In this document: in pieces, positions 1-8,327 of the stretch
Position numbering within the stretch: the first letter of the stretch is position 1
Layout of the letters: each line of letters begins with the position of its first letter
Source of the DNA: a virus
IMG/VR virus record: IMGVR_UViG_3300049479_000300
Span: 1-26,923 of that record
DNA length: 26,923 bases
Reading direction: 5' to 3' (one strand)
The notes under the pieces: generated by a model
Databases searched by the model: none
What the model was told of the DNA's origin: nothing
Seen by the model: only the letters and a program-made list of their open reading frames with translations
Program-made: the position numbers and the translations under genes

Positions 1-2397
1 TGTGTTGATAACAATTGTCTCTTGTCTAAGTCTGCTTTGAAATAATAAATATCTACCAAATCTCCACGCCTGTTCCTGGCTCGTACAAGCAAATGAAGTC
101 AGTTCATCAAATACTTCTGCATTGTCTTCGTTGTACCCGCTATCATAAACAACTCTCTCCGCCACATTCCATCCAGCAGATGGGTCGATATATTTTACCT
201 TTACCCCATGAGCTCTTTGAGAGTAATTCCTAGATGCTGTAAATCCCCAAGAGTTTCTTGGAGTAAATATTTGAACAGGAATAGTTTTCTGTTTGTCTAT
301 CAATACCCCATATTTACCGTCTATTAAAGTAAGTGCGGCATTGGCCGCTCCGCAAACTTGGCCTAAGATATCTTTAGTCGTAGTCGCAAAATCCAGTACA
401 AAGTCACAAGAAGTCCTTGGGTCAAAGTACGAATGCCCTGAAGGAGCGGTAGGTATTTGATCGCAATATGCGGCCCATTCTTGAATAGACGGGAGATGTA
501 GTCTGGTTTTATCAATAGGCCTTTTGTTTATTTCTCCAGTGAGAATGTCACAAAATACCCAAGCTGGATTACTAGTGGTTTGTTTTACCCAAGTAGACCC
601 ATTGTAAACGGGGAGCACAGAAGACACTATTCCCGATAAATTTCTGATGGAGCCGTTTAGTTGGTTAGTGGCCCTAATTCTTACTTCTAAAAATACATGC
701 CTTTTATCTGTAAGGATTGGGAGCCTACTAAATCTGGTATTTAATTCTCCCCAGATTAATCCATCTATAGTTTTATAAGAGTATGAGGAGGTAGATTTTA
801 TTCTTCTCACCCTTACCTTGTATTGGCCAGCATCTCTTGGAGTGAATCTTAAAGTAGAATAAAATGTTGTATTAGTATTTGCAGTAATCTTGGCCCTAGT
901 TAAATAAGGCATCTTTTTAAAAATTCTTTTAGCCGTGGCTCCGTATGAAAATAGTGGAGCCGACCAGACTCCCGGAGATGTCGAAGAAGAGGAGTAAGCA
1001 AAAAGAGGGATGGAGGACTGGAGCGGTTCCACTAATGTATAGATAGAATATCCTGAAGTAGTGTGGGCAGCTATTGAAGCCACTTTCCCTATGACTGTAC
1101 CGTTGAATGCCAAGTAATTCCCTACAGAGGCTTGACCTGTTTTAAAAACTATCGAGGCTGTCCCTTTTTCCAAGCCGTAGCTTAGGCTTCTCATTTTTGT
1201 AGAAGCATTGGAGAAGAAGGATACCTGACTTATGATTCCAAGCTGGCTATAAACACCATTAGGAAATACTCCCGGAGGGTGTAAATCTACGGAGATATCT
1301 TTGTATGCTTGATCCCCTCCGACAAATTTAAAATCAGACACATAATCTATGTCTGCAAAACCCTTCCAGTTCTCTGTCCCTACTTTTGCGAAATGGACTT
1401 CTAGTTCGATACTTCTTGTAGATGTCTTACCTTCCGAATTAAGAGCATATAGTCCAGATGGATTTACAAAAGTAAGAACTATTTCCTGAGACGATCCGTC
1501 TGTATTTACAGCAGTTGTTCTAGTCGTCTCATATTCATCTACGGGGTCTCCGGCATCTTTATTCCCGTCTAAAACATATCCAACTGGGTCGGGGGATTGG
1601 TCCCCCTTGTAAAGCTCAAAGGATTTTTTAACCCCTTCATCCCACTCCCCCTCATCGGTATCGGGCCTATTGAGGTCTACAAAATTGTAAGACACATCAG
1701 AGAAGTCCTCTAATTTAGTTTCCCCGATTCTTAGGTCAGAAACTTTTGCTGGACCAAATCCAAAATCATAAATGGCGTACATCCACTGAATCATATCCCC
1801 AGACTGTTCACTGGCCTCTAATTCAAAGTATGGGTTAGCTGCAACTGTGGGAAACATCTTATGGTTCCCATACACCTTAGGTACAAAACCTAATTTGTTG
1901 GTTGAGTTAGACTGAGAGGTAATAGCATACGCTTGGGACTCTTCTTTAGTTTTAGTTGAAGATACGTTGTTTATATCAGGAGGAGGGAATGCGGAGTTTA
2001 ATGCTACCGTAGTCGCAATTGAAGCCGCTCCGGCGACTGTCCCAGATATGAAAGCCCCTGCTGCACCTCCGCCGAATGCCGCAGGAGGATAATATGCAGA
2101 CACCGCTATGGTAACTGCTATCACGGCCAGTGTTTTTAAGGCTTGTCCAGACTCCCCGTCTGTTAAAGCGGGGGCAATCATAACTATATCATCTTGCTTT
2201 AATCTTCTAATTGGCCAGAAGTCCTTATCAACAAACACCCCATTGATTAATACCCAGAATAATTCGTTAGATGGCTTAGATAGTGGGACCCCTTTAAATG
2301 CTCTTTCAACTGCCTCTGAAACTAATTCTCCATCCACTATTGGAAGAGTTTTATCTCCTGAACTGTCGCCCATCGAGGCAAGTCTAATTCTAATCAT
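1..2397 (-). CDS. Tail tip / host-specificity protein J-like hub, N-terminal 799 codons (runs off the window)
   Basis: The frame starts with ATG at 2397, overlaps the previous stop in ATGA, and stays open to base 1, so the C-terminus is missing. It would form the central hub at the tail tip that contacts the host receptor. The first 75 or so residues look like a small beta-rich domain. A glycine/alanine-rich hydrophobic stretch follows (near residues 85-130), then a Pro-Pro-Asp linker. This layout resembles the separate lambda tail assembly protein I. The J-like part starts near residue 150 with LGFVPKVYGNHKMFP. The last codons in view (WRFGRYLLFQSRLRQETI) match the Gly-Arg-Tyr/Arg-Leu-Arg region typical of J proteins. 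Position after tape measure, M-, L- and K-like genes supports the call. The reading as an I-J fusion is inference. Confidence 0.88.
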   Translation of the reverse strand, partial: MIRIRLASMGDSSGDKTLPIVDGELVSEAVERAFKGVPLSKPSNELFWVLINGVFVDKDFWPIRRLKQDDIVMIAPALTDGESGQALKTLAVIAVTIAVSAYYPPAAFGGGAAGAFISGTVAGAASIATTVALNSAFPPPDINNVSSTKTKEESQAYAITSQSNSTNKLGFVPKVYGNHKMFPTVAANPYFELEASEQSGDMIQWMYAIYDFGFGPAKVSDLRIGETKLEDFSDVSYNFVDLNRPDTDEGEWDEGVKKSFELYKGDQSPDPVGYVLDGNKDAGDPVDEYETTRTTAVNTDGSSQEIVLTFVNPSGLYALNSEGKTSTRSIELEVHFAKVGTENWKGFADIDYVSDFKFVGGDQAYKDISVDLHPPGVFPNGVYSQLGIISQVSFFSNASTKMRSLSYGLEKGTASIVFKTGQASVGNYLAFNGTVIGKVASIAAHTTSGYSIYTLVEPLQSSIPLFAYSSSSTSPGVWSAPLFSYGATAKRIFKKMPYLTRAKITANTNTTFYSTLRFTPRDAGQYKVRVRRIKSTSSYSYKTIDGLIWGELNTRFSRLPILTDKRHVFLEVRIRATNQLNGSIRNLSGIVSSVLPVYNGSTWVKQTTSNPAWVFCDILTGEINKRPIDKTRLHLPSIQEWAAYCDQIPTAPSGHSYFDPRTSCDFVLDFATTTKDILGQVCGAANAALTLIDGKYGVLIDKQKTIPVQIFTPRNSWGFTASRNYSQRAHGVKVKYIDPSAGWNVAERVVYDSGYNEDNAEVFDELTSFACTSQEQAWRFGRYLLFQSRLRQETIVINT

Positions 2398-2777
2398 TTA
2401 GCTCCCGGAATTCTGTATGCGCCGGAAATCATCCTACTCCATCTATTCACCCGGTCAATAATACTCCCACTACCCTTCATGGTATGAAGCATTCTTCCCT
2501 CTCCGAGATAGATAGCAATATGACACTCTATGCCGTACAGACTAATTATTAAAATATCCCCAAAAGAATATTCTCCTTCGACTTTACTAAAGTCTTGGGC
2601 ATTTGTGTAAATCAGATTTTTGACTTCATTCCTGTCTGGAACTGGCCCCTCAAAATAATGCTTTAATTCTATGTTAAACACTTGCTGATAAAATTGTTTG
2701 GCCAACTTCCAGCAATCCATCTTCTCGTAGGACACTCCTACCAAATTAGAAAATGCCGGGATATATTGATGGTACAT
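2394..2777 (-). CDS. Tail-tip NlpC/P60 cysteine peptidase (lambda K-like)
   Basis: This 127-residue protein is an NlpC/P60 papain-fold peptidase, expected to cut peptidoglycan during DNA entry as a tail-tip component. Cys22 lies in MDCWKLAKQFY, the family's catalytic Asp-Cys-Trp context. His86 in ECHIAIYLGEGRM matches the His box, and His98 in MLHT may be the third polar residue. The lambda K N-terminal JAMM-type domain is absent, so this is the short single-domain form. The ATG has GGAG four bases upstream. The gene overlaps the L-like gene by 32 bases in another frame and its TGA overlaps the J start. Position between L-like and J-like genes agrees with the motif call. Confidence 0.87.
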   Translation of the reverse strand: MYHQYIPAFSNLVGVSYEKMDCWKLAKQFYQQVFNIELKHYFEGPVPDRNEVKNLIYTNAQDFSKVEGEYSFGDILIISLYGIECHIAIYLGEGRMLHTMKGSGSIIDRVNRWSRMISGAYRIPGAK

Positions 2778-3216
2778 ATTTCTCCGAAGTTATTTCTGTG
2801 TTTAGAAATCCATCCATTATTAATACTGCTGATATTCTAGATTTATTATAGTTGATCTGATGTATGGCCAACTCCCCTAGCTCAATTTGAACTGCGTCTG
2901 GGATGGAGGCCAAAACCATTTCTAACTTTACCCCAATTGGGGTAGTGACTGACCTAATCTCATCTAAGATTTCAAGTCCAACATTGTCGAACTCCATACG
3001 GACTTCTCTGGCAGACTCTCCGTCATCTACTGGTAGAGTTATCTTAACCGGGAAAGCTGAGAAGGTTTCTCCTCTTGACACAATGTCAACTGAGTTATTT
3101 ACAAGACGTATAGTAGAAAATGATTCGTGTGTGAGTGTAATCAATGTTAAGAACGGATCATTTGATTCTTGAGTAAAAAGTTGGGCGAGTAGTTCAGGGG
3201 AAAGTGCAGCAGTCAT
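2746..3216 (-). CDS. Minor tail protein, DUF1833-like (lambda L-like position)
   Basis: A beta-rich protein of 156 residues from the chosen ATG at 3216. That ATG overlaps the upstream TGA in ATGA and has GGGAG about 11 bases before it. An ATG 18 bases further upstream (3234) lacks a ribosome binding site. The middle of the protein (THESFSTIRLVNNSVDIVS, then FSAFPVKITLPVDDGE and VRMEFDNVGLEILDEIR) follows the pattern of DUF1833 phage tail proteins. In lambda-type tails the L protein sits at the tail tip under the tape measure. The family call is from remembered pattern and the tail-tip role is from synteny with the neighbouring NlpC/P60 and J genes. Confidence 0.75.
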   Translation of the reverse strand: MTAALSPELLAQLFTQESNDPFLTLITLTHESFSTIRLVNNSVDIVSRGETFSAFPVKITLPVDDGESAREVRMEFDNVGLEILDEIRSVTTPIGVKLEMVLASIPDAVQIELGELAIHQINYNKSRISAVLIMDGFLNTEITSEKYVPSIYPGIF

Positions 3217-3569
3217 TGGGCTAAGATCTCCCATACCATAGAGACCACATAGTTACCTCCCCCAATGCTCCTAACAGATGGAGCTCCTACGAATCTAAAA
3301 TCCTGAGGAGCCCCAGTGATGGGATGGTTAAATGTAAAAAGTGTAACTCCACCATTAAGAGTTACATCGTAAAAAGTTTTAAAGACTGAATACTCGCCCG
3401 AGGTAACATTAATTGAACATGTTACTAAGTCGGTTGATTTAGTCATTCTTCTTCTTACTTTAACAGGCCCAACGTCCATGTCAGACCTTAAAACTGTTTC
3501 TCCAATTTGAAATGAGAAAGAGTCTTCATTTAATTTATCCTGTAAGGATACTGGCCAAGCTACTGCCAT
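3213..3569 (-). CDS. Minor tail protein (lambda M-like position)
   Basis: A 118-residue protein starting MAVAWPVSLQDKL. The segment RSDMDVGPVKVRRRMT and the later FNHPITGAPQDFRFVG match a recurring small phage tail protein pattern: a 'DVGPxKxRRR' block followed by a beta-rich domain ending in a 'DP.TG....FRF' block. It follows the tape measure directly, three bases after its stop, and its TGA overlaps the next start. It is likely a distal-tail or tail-tip component in the position of lambda M. No signal peptide or membrane segment is seen. I have no stronger evidence for its exact role. Confidence 0.7.
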   Translation of the reverse strand: MAVAWPVSLQDKLNEDSFSFQIGETVLRSDMDVGPVKVRRRMTKSTDLVTCSINVTSGEYSVFKTFYDVTLNGGVTLFTFNHPITGAPQDFRFVGAPSVRSIGGGNYVVSMVWEILAQ

Positions 3570-3571
3570 GA

Positions 3572-5899
3572 TTAATTACCCCTTCTTCTTATTCCGTAGT
3601 TTGACTGGAAAGTCTTATCCAAAGAGCCGTTTTGTAGGCTCTCTTTTACTTTTGATCTGATGAGAAGTTCTATTTGCTTCTCTCCGTTTGGCCCGGATGT
3701 TTCTTGAGTAGTGACATCAACAGGGGCATTATTATTTATATTCACTATGACAGGAGAAGAGGTAGCATGAACTCCCAGCTTTCCCCCTGAGCCTCTTGAA
3801 AGAGGCATGATAGCCTCGCTTCCAGCTTCTCCGGCTAGGCCCAAATTCCCGGACCCATACGAGAAAGCTGTGGGACTGTTTAAAATTCCCCCTGAAGCAA
3901 ATCTTTTAGCCCCATTTAGAAATGCTCCGCCGTTTGCGAACGGGGCCATATAAGTAGCGGGCCCTGAGGAAATTCCTCCCGAAGTGGCTCCAGCAGCCCC
4001 GGCTCCTGTGCCGCTTGAGAAAAGATTGGAGAAGAATCCTGCTATTCCTTCAGAACTTCCAGACACCCCTTGAGCCAGTGGCTTAAGGACTGCCATTCTG
4101 ATTACCATTCTATTTACTTCATCAAGGACGGATTGAGCGAATTCTGTGAAATTAGCTTTACCCTTTTTAGTGAATTCGACTAAGTGATCTTCTAGCCCAT
4201 TGAATACAGTGGTTACTGATTTCGCTACAAACTCACTTGTAGTTTCTACTTGAGAGAAGAAAGCGTAGGCACCTGATCTTAAAGCAGCCTCAGGTCTGAA
4301 TCTGTCTCCAAGTTTCACTACAGCATCATCGTACTCATAGAGAGAAATTTTACCTGCCTCTAATTGGATATTTAGTTCATCCATTTTATTGGCAGCTATT
4401 CTATCATTAAACATTCCAACTGCTATAGAACTATCCTGGAATGTTTTATTTATCTCCGTTTTCTCTATTCCAATAAGAGCCTCTTTATATGCAAGGAGAT
4501 CTGTGGCCCCATCTTTAAATGCTCTATTGGCCTCATTTTGTTTTACAACATTAAGTCTATTGAAATATTCTTCGACCCCAATAGATCCTGCCAAGTAGAG
4601 TGCATTTAATTCCTTTAAAATATCTTTAAGTTTATCGGCTTCGCTAGTCTGATCTTTTAAATTGGGCAGGACTACTCTCTTATTCTCCCTAGATTTTAAA
4701 TCTGCCAGCAAATCCCTATTAGTCTCCGCCAGCGGCTTAAATGTGGGCAGTTTAGCGTCTTTTAATTTCCCAAGGAGTGTTAACGAATCTCTTAAAACTC
4801 CAACGTATTTAACCCATTTATTTGTATCCGCGAAGTCGTCTGCCCATCTTCCAACACTTGGAAGACTTCTTGCGAATGTGTCCCAGGCGGTCTGTAGGTC
4901 TCCAAATTTAAATGCCAAGAAAGATAAAGCAGACCCAAGTAATATGGCTCCTCTGATCCACGGATTCAATGCCGCAAATCCAGTTATCACCGTTTGAAGT
5001 CCGGCAAATAGTGCCGGAAGTTTTAAGGCTAATAATGCCGCCAATGCTAGAGTAAGGCCCTGGATACTTCCAGTAAGGGTGTTTACTACAGTGGCAAATT
5101 TTTCAGATAATTTAAATTCTTTATTTAATTCATTAAGCCCTATCTTTAAATCATTCATCGCAACAGTTAAAGTCTGCCCGAATGTCTGACCCAATGCTGC
5201 GGCTTTCCCGTTTATCGCATTGAAGTTAGTGAAAAGAGGTTTTAACACCTTATTTGTTGTCAGTTGTCCAGTCTCGGCCATTTTTAATAACTGGCCTCTT
5301 GTTACTCCTAAAGATTCACTCAATAGGTTAGCGTACTCTGCATTCTGAGATAAAACGGAAATTAATTCTTGGCCCCTTAAAGCCCCTCTAGCGAGTGCTT
5401 GTGAAAATTGAACTTGGGCCCCGGCAGCTTCTTCTACGGTAGCACCAGATATCCTAAATGTGTTTTGGATAGCTTCTGTTATCATCAATAGTTGATCTGA
5501 GTCTAATCCGGCTTCTTTTGCAGATACCGCGAATCTGGAATAAGTAGTAGCCAGAGCATCTACAGAGGTCTTTGTTCTATTGGCAACATCCCTAAGATCT
5601 GACATTGTCTTTGAAGCCGATTCAGAACTCCCCGTAAATACTTTAATTCGATTCTCAAGGCTCTGCATAGAGTCTGCAATTCCTACTATTTCTCTAATAG
5701 AAAAGGCGGCTAACATAGAGGTGAAAGCATTGGTAAGAAATCCTACGTCCCCAGCCAATCTTTTGACGTTCCTGTTCATCCCGCCAATTTCATTAGCCAT
5801 TCGTTTAACTTCAGGAGCTCCGTCGGTTGTCACCTTTATGTCTATTTGCCGTACTTCTTTGCTCACTAGACTTCCCCCTAACGCAGTCGAGAAGGACAT
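3572..5899 (-). CDS. Tail tape measure protein
   Basis: At 775 residues this is the second-largest protein in the window after the truncated J. It would set tail length and help DNA entry. The N-terminal half contains the tape-measure N-terminal domain pattern, from SLENRIKVFTGSSESASKT through ALARGALRGQELISVLSQNA to GQLTTNKVLKPLF (about residues 80-225). A hydrophobic region with two or three possible membrane segments lies near residues 280-335 (LALAALLALKLPALFAGLQ). Helical, charged sequence follows. The C-terminal region is Gly/Ala/Ser-rich and ends with a basic RRRGN tail. It lies right after the G/GT chaperone genes, whose frameshifted extension overlaps its first 89 bases. Upstream of the ATG no strong Shine-Dalgarno sequence is seen, so translation may be coupled to GT. 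Confidence 0.93.
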   Translation of the reverse strand: MSFSTALGGSLVSKEVRQIDIKVTTDGAPEVKRMANEIGGMNRNVKRLAGDVGFLTNAFTSMLAAFSIREIVGIADSMQSLENRIKVFTGSSESASKTMSDLRDVANRTKTSVDALATTYSRFAVSAKEAGLDSDQLLMITEAIQNTFRISGATVEEAAGAQVQFSQALARGALRGQELISVLSQNAEYANLLSESLGVTRGQLLKMAETGQLTTNKVLKPLFTNFNAINGKAAALGQTFGQTLTVAMNDLKIGLNELNKEFKLSEKFATVVNTLTGSIQGLTLALAALLALKLPALFAGLQTVITGFAALNPWIRGAILLGSALSFLAFKFGDLQTAWDTFARSLPSVGRWADDFADTNKWVKYVGVLRDSLTLLGKLKDAKLPTFKPLAETNRDLLADLKSRENKRVVLPNLKDQTSEADKLKDILKELNALYLAGSIGVEEYFNRLNVVKQNEANRAFKDGATDLLAYKEALIGIEKTEINKTFQDSSIAVGMFNDRIAANKMDELNIQLEAGKISLYEYDDAVVKLGDRFRPEAALRSGAYAFFSQVETTSEFVAKSVTTVFNGLEDHLVEFTKKGKANFTEFAQSVLDEVNRMVIRMAVLKPLAQGVSGSSEGIAGFFSNLFSSGTGAGAAGATSGGISSGPATYMAPFANGGAFLNGAKRFASGGILNSPTAFSYGSGNLGLAGEAGSEAIMPLSRGSGGKLGVHATSSPVIVNINNNAPVDVTTQETSGPNGEKQIELLIRSKVKESLQNGSLDKTFQSNYGIRRRGN

Positions 5900-6571
5900 T
5901 ATCCATTACCCGCATAAGATAGTGGAACTCTTCAAAGTCCTCTATCTGGTAAAGCCTCGCATACTCCACAATAGCTGTAAAGGGAATTGGGCCCATATCC
6001 ATACCCAGACTTCGACAAGTGCCAAGCTCAGAGAACGCTTCGACATAGAAGAGGAAAGGGCCTACTTCCGGCTCTTCGTCCTCTGGCTTGACTAAACCTT
6101 TTTGAACTAATTTATAATAATACCCAGACCGAATGTGGTCCCCCCAACGATACGACCATTTGACGTATCGTATTAGGAGTTTCCCAATTCTTCTCGGAAG
6201 TTTTTAGTGTCGCTGGCCATTTCGATTAGCGTGTTAGCCAACTCAGGCAGATTGTTTAGAAATTCTACGGCCACTTCCTTACTAAAAGGAGTGATCTTTC
6301 CATCGATCTCCACGCCCTCCCAGTCAACCATACAAGAATTTACAAATACTTTATTTTGTATTTCTCTTTCTTTGTCTGGAGATAGGGAACCTAATTCAAT
6401 AAGTCTAGCGTAGGGTTTATAGTGTTTTGCAATTGCTGCTTTAATTGCTGTGGCATTATTCCCACCAAATCTTTTAACTAGGAATCTAGTCTTCTCAGTA
6501 AGAGAAAACCAAATACCGCTATTTTCAAGATCCGCAGAATTTTTAAAAAGTGTGTCTAAATTCGTTCTCAT
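5811..6571 (-). CDS. Tail assembly chaperone GT, product of -1 frameshift (joined 6571-6179 and 6179-5811)
   Basis: Ribosomes slipping back one base on GGGAAAC (6185-6179) leave the G frame at residue 131 and continue in a frame that stays open to TGA at 5811, giving about 253 residues. The extension begins LLIRYVKWSYRWGDHIR and ends in a helical region with MGPIPFTAIVEYARL and LMRVMDNVLLD, followed by a polar basic tail. This is the layout of lambda G (140 residues) and GT (279 residues), chaperones that bind the tape measure during tail assembly. The frame between G and the start of the smaller ATG ORF at 6002 has no stop. That is direct evidence that the second part is expressed as a fusion rather than alone. 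The extension overlaps the tape measure start by 89 bases. Confidence 0.85.
6147..6171 (-). promoter_or_regulatory. Frameshift-stimulating stem-loop
   Basis: Seven bases after the slippery heptamer, the mRNA can form a perfect 8-bp stem, ACGATACG paired with CGTATCGT, around a nine-base loop (TCAAATGGT). Spacing of 5-9 bases to a stem is typical for -1 frameshift stimulators. The role is inferred from position. Confidence 0.72.
6173..6571 (-). CDS. Tail assembly chaperone G
   Basis: A 132-residue, mostly helical soluble protein between tail tube and tape measure, the invariable place of the lambda G-type chaperone in long-tailed phages. The start ATG at 6571 has GGGAG five bases upstream. 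The last residues, EELGNS, contain the slippery codons GGA AAC directly before the TCC TAA end. Most ribosomes would stop here, and a minority would continue as GT. Sequence identity to known G proteins cannot be judged by eye. The call rests on position, length and the frameshift apparatus. Confidence 0.88.
   Translation of the reverse strand: MRTNLDTLFKNSADLENSGIWFSLTEKTRFLVKRFGGNNATAIKAAIAKHYKPYARLIELGSLSPDKEREIQNKVFVNSCMVDWEGVEIDGKITPFSKEVAVEFLNNLPELANTLIEMASDTKNFREELGNS
6179..6185 (-). promoter_or_regulatory. Programmed -1 ribosomal frameshift slippery heptamer GGGAAAC
   Basis: On the mRNA strand the sequence reads TTG GGA AAC TCC TAA in the G frame. G GGA AAC fits the X XXY YYZ rule exactly (X=G, Y=A, Z=C), differing only in the last base from lambda's GGGAAAG. 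The zero-frame stop is two codons later. The -1 frame then stays open for 122 codons. Confidence 0.88.
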
Positions 6572-6585
6572 TATTTCTCCCTTCA

Positions 6586-6629
6586 GAAATAAAACCCGAG
6601 ACTAGGTGAGTGACCAACCTAGCCCCGGA
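6586..6629 (-). terminator. Intrinsic terminator after the tail tube gene
   Basis: On the minus strand a 13-bp stem (CCGGGGCTAGGT pairing with ACCTAGTCTCGG, with G-U wobbles) encloses a nine-base loop. TTTTATTTC follows. It lies between the tail tube stop and the G chaperone start. This would lower expression of the chaperone and tape measure genes relative to the highly needed tube protein. Confidence 0.8.
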
Positions 6630-6665
6630 CAAAACAAAGGATATTCTTGATTTAAGTATAGGGTA

Positions 6666-7853
6666 TTAGCCTCTGAAGATGTAAAGAGATTTCTCTCCTG
6701 TAGCTCCGACTTTGGCACTGCCAGTCATGTTAAGCATAACATCTTGGTTAGGGCCTCCAGCAGACGGATCTTCAAAAGATACCTGAATAGCTGGCATGTA
6801 GAACGCATACCATCCTCCGGCATTCTTAACCATGAAGGCTAAAGAAAAAGAGTCTTGAGTAAGTTTTTTACTAAGAACTTGCCAAGAATCAGCGTTTAAA
6901 TATGTAGCCATATCGATACCGATTTGAGCAGTTCCAGCAGAGTAGTCTTTAGGAGCCACATCCCCAATAACATTCTGAGCATTCAAGTTATTGTTAAGGC
7001 TGATAGCTACTGACTGAATGTCAAAAGTAGTTACCGCATCAAAAGAACCCTGAACGTCTGAAGCTAAAATCGGCATGTCTACAGAACCATTTAAAGTATT
7101 TGTAGTAGCCGCTGCATTTAATGTTCTAGCGTTTGTGATTAAGTCAGTTACGTTAGTTACTGCCTGATAGTCATTTCCAGAGAACTTAAATGTCCCAGAG
7201 ATTAATTCTCCGAAAGCAACATTTAGATCCATTCCATTGACGATCATTCCTCGATAATTGATACCATATTGAACTGCCAAATCTGTGAATTTCTTCTCAA
7301 TAGAAAAAGATTTTTTAGTTGTTCCGATTGATAGTTTATCTGCCAACTTATAAGCAGTTCCAGTTCCGACCTCATCTGCAATTCCAGCAGGGCCTACGAA
7401 TTCTAAAGTAGTGGCATCGACAACTGTCCCTACACAAATAACTGTGTTATTGCCCGCTGTAGAAAATCCAGAAAGAGTGATAAAATCTCCCTGCTGAATT
7501 CCCGCTGTTATCCAGCTTCCAGAAGATCTTGTTAAAACTGCGCCAGCGATTTCTAAATCTACCGTGACAAGAGCAGAGGTTACCCAATCAGAATACATAG
7601 CAGAGGCCATGAATTTTTCTAGGACTGATTCTTTTGCCAATTCAAAACCAAGATCCCCACCTACTGTTAAGCCAGTCACAATCTGTCCGCTTGATAGACG
7701 GTCAGTTCTGATCTGTTGACTTTCTACTGTGTCTGGAGTTCCAGATAGAGATTCAGAAATGAATCTTACAGTGTCGAAATTTCCTGCACCAGGAGTTACT
7801 CCATAGGTGACTTCTTCAATACAAGCTACTCTTACTGCATTTGATGAACCCAT
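6666..7853 (-). CDS. Major tail tube protein
   Basis: A 395-residue beta-rich protein that would polymerise into the tail tube. The N-terminus (VRVACIEEVTYGVTPGAGNF, then SESLSGTPDTVESQQIRTDR and VGGDLGFELA) is the pattern of the Phage_tube_2 type tail tube family. The middle part, near residues 90-170, looks like an inserted beta domain, which is common in that family. The ATG has AGGAG eight bases upstream. The gene lies after the tail terminator and before the G/GT chaperones, and a strong terminator follows it. No truncation or frameshift is seen. Confidence 0.87.
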   Translation of the reverse strand: MGSSNAVRVACIEEVTYGVTPGAGNFDTVRFISESLSGTPDTVESQQIRTDRLSSGQIVTGLTVGGDLGFELAKESVLEKFMASAMYSDWVTSALVTVDLEIAGAVLTRSSGSWITAGIQQGDFITLSGFSTAGNNTVICVGTVVDATTLEFVGPAGIADEVGTGTAYKLADKLSIGTTKKSFSIEKKFTDLAVQYGINYRGMIVNGMDLNVAFGELISGTFKFSGNDYQAVTNVTDLITNARTLNAAATTNTLNGSVDMPILASDVQGSFDAVTTFDIQSVAISLNNNLNAQNVIGDVAPKDYSAGTAQIGIDMATYLNADSWQVLSKKLTQDSFSLAFMVKNAGGWYAFYMPAIQVSFEDPSAGGPNQDVMLNMTGSAKVGATGEKSLYIFRG

Positions 7854-7874
7854 TTAAAAATCTCCTCTATAAAA

Positions 7875-8327
7875 TTAAAGTTCAAAATCTCTTTCAAAAC
7901 TAACAAAGAAAGCTGCGGCCATATATCCGCCTTCAAAACTTAGAGTAGCCCCTCCTCCGAAATTTGGGGGAGAAACACTCTCAATTATCATCTGCCCTAT
8001 TCTTCTACCTCTGAGTAGATCTCTTAGGGTTTCTGCTCTCGTTAAAATACTACCCGATACTCCGAGTTTGGCAACATCCACTACATGAAAATATATTGTC
8101 CCGGTCTCTCTGTATTTCCCCTGAGCGTTATCTGAGGCTAAAGTGATAGGAATTTCTTCCCCTCCGATAAAATCTAGACCTAGCCAAGGGTCGTTTGTAG
8201 TAATCCCGGCGGCTATTACCATGTCATCCATTGTGGAATACTGACTAGATACATCGATTACTGTCTCAGTTGGGGCATTGGTATTTAGGAAACTAATTAT
8301 CTGATTTCTAACGTAAGCTGAACTCAC
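7875..8327 (-). CDS. Tail terminator protein (probable)
   Basis: A 150-residue protein starting with GTG, which overlaps the previous gene's TAG in TAGTG. The N-terminal helix SAYVRNQIISFLNT and the following beta-rich body, including a RETGTIYFHVVDVAKLG segment and helix SILTRAETLRDLLRGRRI, agree with the lambda U-type tail terminator fold. That protein caps the tail tube and contacts the neck. It lies directly before the tail tube gene, as expected. The sequence-level family match is only moderate, and position carries most of the weight. Confidence 0.68.
   Translation of the reverse strand: MSSAYVRNQIISFLNTNAPTETVIDVSSQYSTMDDMVIAAGITTNDPWLGLDFIGGEEIPITLASDNAQGKYRETGTIYFHVVDVAKLGVSGSILTRAETLRDLLRGRRIGQMIIESVSPPNFGGGATLSFEGGYMAAAFFVSFERDFEL

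Noticed and set aside
5580-6095. Plus-strand 171-residue ORF across the tape measure start and GT extension
   Set aside because: It is antisense to two supported reading frames, with no ribosome binding site and no recognisable domain.
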